From NCBI GenBank assembly GCA_040877415.1, contig JBBDNV010000042.1, positions 1 through 36,240 of the forward strand: 36,240 bases of DNA. Direction: 5' to 3'. Position 1 is the first letter of the stretch. Every line of letters starts with the position of its first letter. The stretch comes from JBBDNV01 sp040877415. Lineage in GTDB: Bacteria; Planctomycetota; Planctomycetia; Pirellulales; PALSA-1355. The position numbers were made by a program, and so were the translations under genes. A model generated the notes under the pieces. That model was not told where the DNA came from and made no database searches. It saw only the letters and a program-made list of their open reading frames with translations. Of this stretch, positions 34,084 through 36,240 are shown in pieces.

Positions 34084-35262
34084 ATGTCACAGGCTCGAGT
34101 CTGTCACCATCGGCGGCATTTTCTGCGCGAGGCGGGGGGCGCGTCGTTGGCCGCGAGTTTCGCCGGCCACCTCATGCTGCCCGGGCTTGCTTTCGGTGAA
34201 GACCAACCGGCGGCTCCCGCAAGCGCCGACGTCGGAATCGCCCGCGGCTCCAACATGGAAGAGGCGGTTCGCAAGGCCGTCGAGCTGGCCGGCGGGATGG
34301 ACTTCATCCGCGAAGGACAGACCGTGCTCGTCAAGCCGAACGTAACCGGCGCCGTGGTGAACCCGACGACGACCAGCCCCGAAGTGCTGTACGCGGTGAT
34401 CAAGCTCGCCGCCGAGCGCGGGCCGAAGCGCATCATCGTGGCCGACCGCAGCTTTTCGCCGATCTTCGACACCTCGACGCCCAAGACCATCGACGTGATG
34501 AAAAAGGTCGGGCACGTCGACGCCGTGGAGCAGGCCAAGAGCGACTTGAAGGCCCCTGTCGTGGCCGTCGGTCTCGAGGATTGCCAAGACGAGCTGGAAC
34601 GTTTGGGCCGCAAAGGCGCCGAGATGTGGCGCCGCGTCAAGCCGGAAAAAGCCGACAACTGGCCCAACGGCTTTGAGCTTGCCGAATTGCTATTCGCCGT
34701 CGATCACGTGATCAACGTGCCGGTGATCAAGACGCACTTCCAGGCGTGGTTCACGATGTCGATGAAGGCGTTCGTGGGCATGAGCCACCATCGGACGCGT
34801 CGCGAATTCCACACGGCCTTCAAAGGCTCCAACAGCCTTTTCGACCAGAAAGCCCCCGGCAGCCGTCGCCGGCTGGGACCCGAAGGGCGCCAGCAGGACA
34901 TCGAGGAGGCCGAGCCGCTCGTGCACCGCGTCGCCGAATTGAACCTGGGCATTACGCCGGCCTTGAACATTCTGGACGGTACGAAGAGTTTCGTGTTCGG
35001 CGGCCCGTCGCACGGCGACTCGGTCGATCCGAAGCTCGTGGTCGCCAGCCGCGATCGCATCGCCGCCGACGCCACGGGCGTGGCGGTGCTCAAGCGCTAC
35101 GGCACCGAACGCCGCTTGCAGCGATACTCGATCTGGGAGAACCCGTTCATCCGTCACGGCATCAAGATCGGCCTGGGCATCGACAGCCGCGACAAGTTGA
35201 AGTTGAAACATGCCGGCATCGACGACGAAGAGATGAAGCTCCTGGACGAGATGCTGGCTTAA
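34084..35262 (+). CDS. DUF362 protein with twin-arginine signal
   Basis: A 392-residue protein. The N-terminus HHRRHFLREAGGASLAASFA is a Tat signal (Arg10-Arg11). The DUF362 domain follows: GQTVLVKPNVTGAVVNPTTT, then KRIIVADRSF, VINVPVIKTH with the conserved Lys-Thr-His, and LNILDGTKSF. Unlike many DUF362 proteins it has only two cysteines and no ferredoxin-type C-x2-C cluster sites. The Tat signal implies export in a folded state, possibly with a cofactor. The ATG at 34084 has GAGGA seven bases upstream. Function unknown; the five-haem cytochrome upstream may be a redox partner, though a terminator lies between. Confidence 0.85.
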   Translation: MSQARVCHHRRHFLREAGGASLAASFAGHLMLPGLAFGEDQPAAPASADVGIARGSNMEEAVRKAVELAGGMDFIREGQTVLVKPNVTGAVVNPTTTSPEVLYAVIKLAAERGPKRIIVADRSFSPIFDTSTPKTIDVMKKVGHVDAVEQAKSDLKAPVVAVGLEDCQDELERLGRKGAEMWRRVKPEKADNWPNGFELAELLFAVDHVINVPVIKTHFQAWFTMSMKAFVGMSHHRTRREFHTAFKGSNSLFDQKAPGSRRRLGPEGRQQDIEEAEPLVHRVAELNLGITPALNILDGTKSFVFGGPSHGDSVDPKLVVASRDRIAADATGVAVLKRYGTERRLQRYSIWENPFIRHGIKIGLGIDSRDKLKLKHAGIDDEEMKLLDEMLA

Positions 35263-35357
35263 CGCCACGAGTCCGTGAGGTTGCACTGCTCGACAAGCCA
35301 GCAGTGGCACTCAGCAGCCCAAAACATTACTTGGTTGTACCTAGCAAGACCGGAGAC

Positions 35358-36062
35358 GTGCCGTTGACAGACGTTGATGGACGGCGAAATCGAGGGGAAC
35401 GGGCGGAGCATGTGGCGAGCTGGTACTTCCGACTGAACGGTTTTCTGTCGATCCCCGGCTTCATAGTCCACCCGGACGTTGTTCGTCGGAATCCGTTGAC
35501 TGAGGCCGACCTTATTGCCGTGAGGTTTCCGCATAGCCGAGAGATCATTGGCGAAAAACCGATGAAGGACGACGACTGTCTCGTAAAGTTGGCGACCTAT
35601 CGCCAAATCTTGTTTCTTCTTGTTGAAGTCAAACTCGATGTGTGCAACATCAATGGCCCCTGGAGCGATTCGCGCCAAGGAAACATGCAACGCGTCGTTC
35701 GACGGCTTGGATTTGCCGAAGAGGCACAGATTGAGCAAATCGCAATAGCGATGTATCGAGACCTTCGCTGGCAAGACGAACAGATCGTTCTCCAATACGT
35801 CTGCGTTGGGAGGCGGATGAATGACGAATTGGACAGACGTTACGCTGACCTTGTACAAGTGACGTGGCATCACATCGGCGATTTCCTCTTCGACCGGTTT
35901 CAACATTTTCCTGAGAAACTGTCTTTCGGGGGACTGATTCACCAGCAATGGCCTAACTTCGGAAGGGAATACGGCGAACGTTTCGGACGGATGGATGGAC
36001 CGCAGCAATCGCAGGAGTTCGTGTTGAGGTATATCGAGCACGGTCCGACTGGTGTGGGATGA
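35358..36062 (+). CDS. Predicted PD-(D/E)XK nuclease-like protein
   Basis: A protein of about 234 residues with the stretch WYFRLNGFLSIPGFIVHPD near the N-terminus, then EADLIAVRFPHSRE with Asp51, and FLLVEVK with Glu90 and Lys92. The order Asp ... Glu-x-Lys on neighbouring strands is the PD-(D/E)XK active-site pattern of restriction-endonuclease-like folds. NINGPWSD and MQRVVRRLGF follow. I believe this is a widespread uncharacterised family. The start is uncertain: GTG at 35358 (with a GGAG that is too close), TTG at 35331 or GTG at 35304. GC is visibly lower than in the DUF362 gene, which suggests transfer. A 269-codon frame on the other strand is a shadow. Defence or DNA-repair roles are possible; no methylase or helicase is in view. 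Confidence 0.6.
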   Translation: MPLTDVDGRRNRGERAEHVASWYFRLNGFLSIPGFIVHPDVVRRNPLTEADLIAVRFPHSREIIGEKPMKDDDCLVKLATYRQILFLLVEVKLDVCNINGPWSDSRQGNMQRVVRRLGFAEEAQIEQIAIAMYRDLRWQDEQIVLQYVCVGRRMNDELDRRYADLVQVTWHHIGDFLFDRFQHFPEKLSFGGLIHQQWPNFGREYGERFGRMDGPQQSQEFVLRYIEHGPTGVG

Positions 36063-36240
36063 CCTCACGAGATGAATAGTCTACCATGCCTGACCAAATA
36101 GGCGAGAAGTTGTTCCTCAATCTCGGCGCATCTGAAGCAGGGTCTTCAGCAGAATCTGTGCGTTCAAAAACGTTCATTCGCCGAAGGGAGTAGAGTCGAG
36201 AGGTGACGCGGTGGTTTAGGCGGGGCCTATCTGTTGCCGG
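36063..36240. other. Right end without a supported gene
   Basis: A 35-codon frame from the ATG at 36086 to a stop at 36193 exists but has no ribosome binding site or recognisable content. Nothing else is supported; a gene may start beyond the window. Confidence 0.4.

Noticed and set aside
35259..36068. 269-codon minus-strand frame at the right end
   Set aside because: The plus-strand frame has a coherent nuclease-like motif order; the minus frame has none.

Overview
The window looks like chromosome from a high-GC member of the Planctomycetes, most likely the Pirellulales. The evidence is the gene families present: a DUF1559 pseudopilin with the H-x9-DG tail, a PSCyt1/DUF1549/DUF1553 protein operonic with a Tat-type DUF1501 protein, a DUF1080 protein, three formylglycine sulfatases, a surface protein with the planctomycete 'LExRxxLS'-like N-terminus, and an OleB-type hydrolase. 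Many starts lack a clear Shine-Dalgarno, and GTG starts are frequent. I see no tRNA, rRNA or CRISPR array.

Layout. (1) 118-2489: an OleB-like alpha/beta hydrolase, a CitG-like (triphosphoribosyl-dephospho-CoA synthase family) protein and a 6-pyruvoyl-tetrahydropterin-synthase/QueD-like enzyme. The last two probably serve tetrahydromethanopterin-type cofactor synthesis. (2) 2516-6078: secreted and surface functions (DUF1559, DUF1080, exo-sialidase) and a 39-residue Cys-rich protein. (3) 6236-10590: a mosaic region of visibly lower GC, bounded by transposase remnants (IS1380-like, DUF772-type, REP-associated Y1 type). Between them lie a zinc-ribbon/SPFH membrane protein, a DUF4393 (Abi-alpha) protein and a P-II protein with a 44-residue N-terminal extension. 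A 151-bp nested palindrome and a broken outer-membrane beta-barrel tail close it. (4) 10635-15928: the most interesting locus. A good promoter candidate leads into two small WXG100-like proteins carrying W-x-D instead of W-x-G, a coiled-coil protein, and a 1319-residue FtsK/SpoIIIE-type ATPase with three ATPase-like modules, of which only the middle one has an intact Walker A. This looks like a reduced type VII-like secretion system in a diderm. (5) 16029-17877: a TetR regulator and acyl-CoA dehydrogenase operon with two overlapping, near-ideal palindromic operators. (6) 18027-24321: three sulfatases (the third with a HEAT-like tail), an AhpD-like protein and a CPBP-type membrane protein. (7) 24911-27664: a large secreted G8-domain, beta-helix protein resembling animal CEMIP/TMEM2. 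(8) 27749-35262: the PSCyt1-DUF1549-DUF1553/DUF1501 pair, a secreted VOC-fold protein, a five-haem membrane cytochrome c and a Tat-exported DUF362 protein. (9) 35358-36062: a predicted PD-(D/E)XK nuclease-like protein in a lower-GC end segment.

How the genes may work together. The sialidase, sulfatases, DUF1080 and G8/beta-helix proteins suggest degradation of sulfated, sialylated or uronic-acid-containing glycans outside the cytoplasm. The four-gene 10739-15928 unit is tightly packed (one ATGA overlap) and reads as one machine: two small helical hairpin partners, a coiled-coil accessory protein and a membrane-anchored translocase. No classical T7SS membrane partners (EccB/D/E, EsaA, EssB) and no LXG-type toxin lie in the window. 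All family assignments come from reading the translated sequences; no database search was run.
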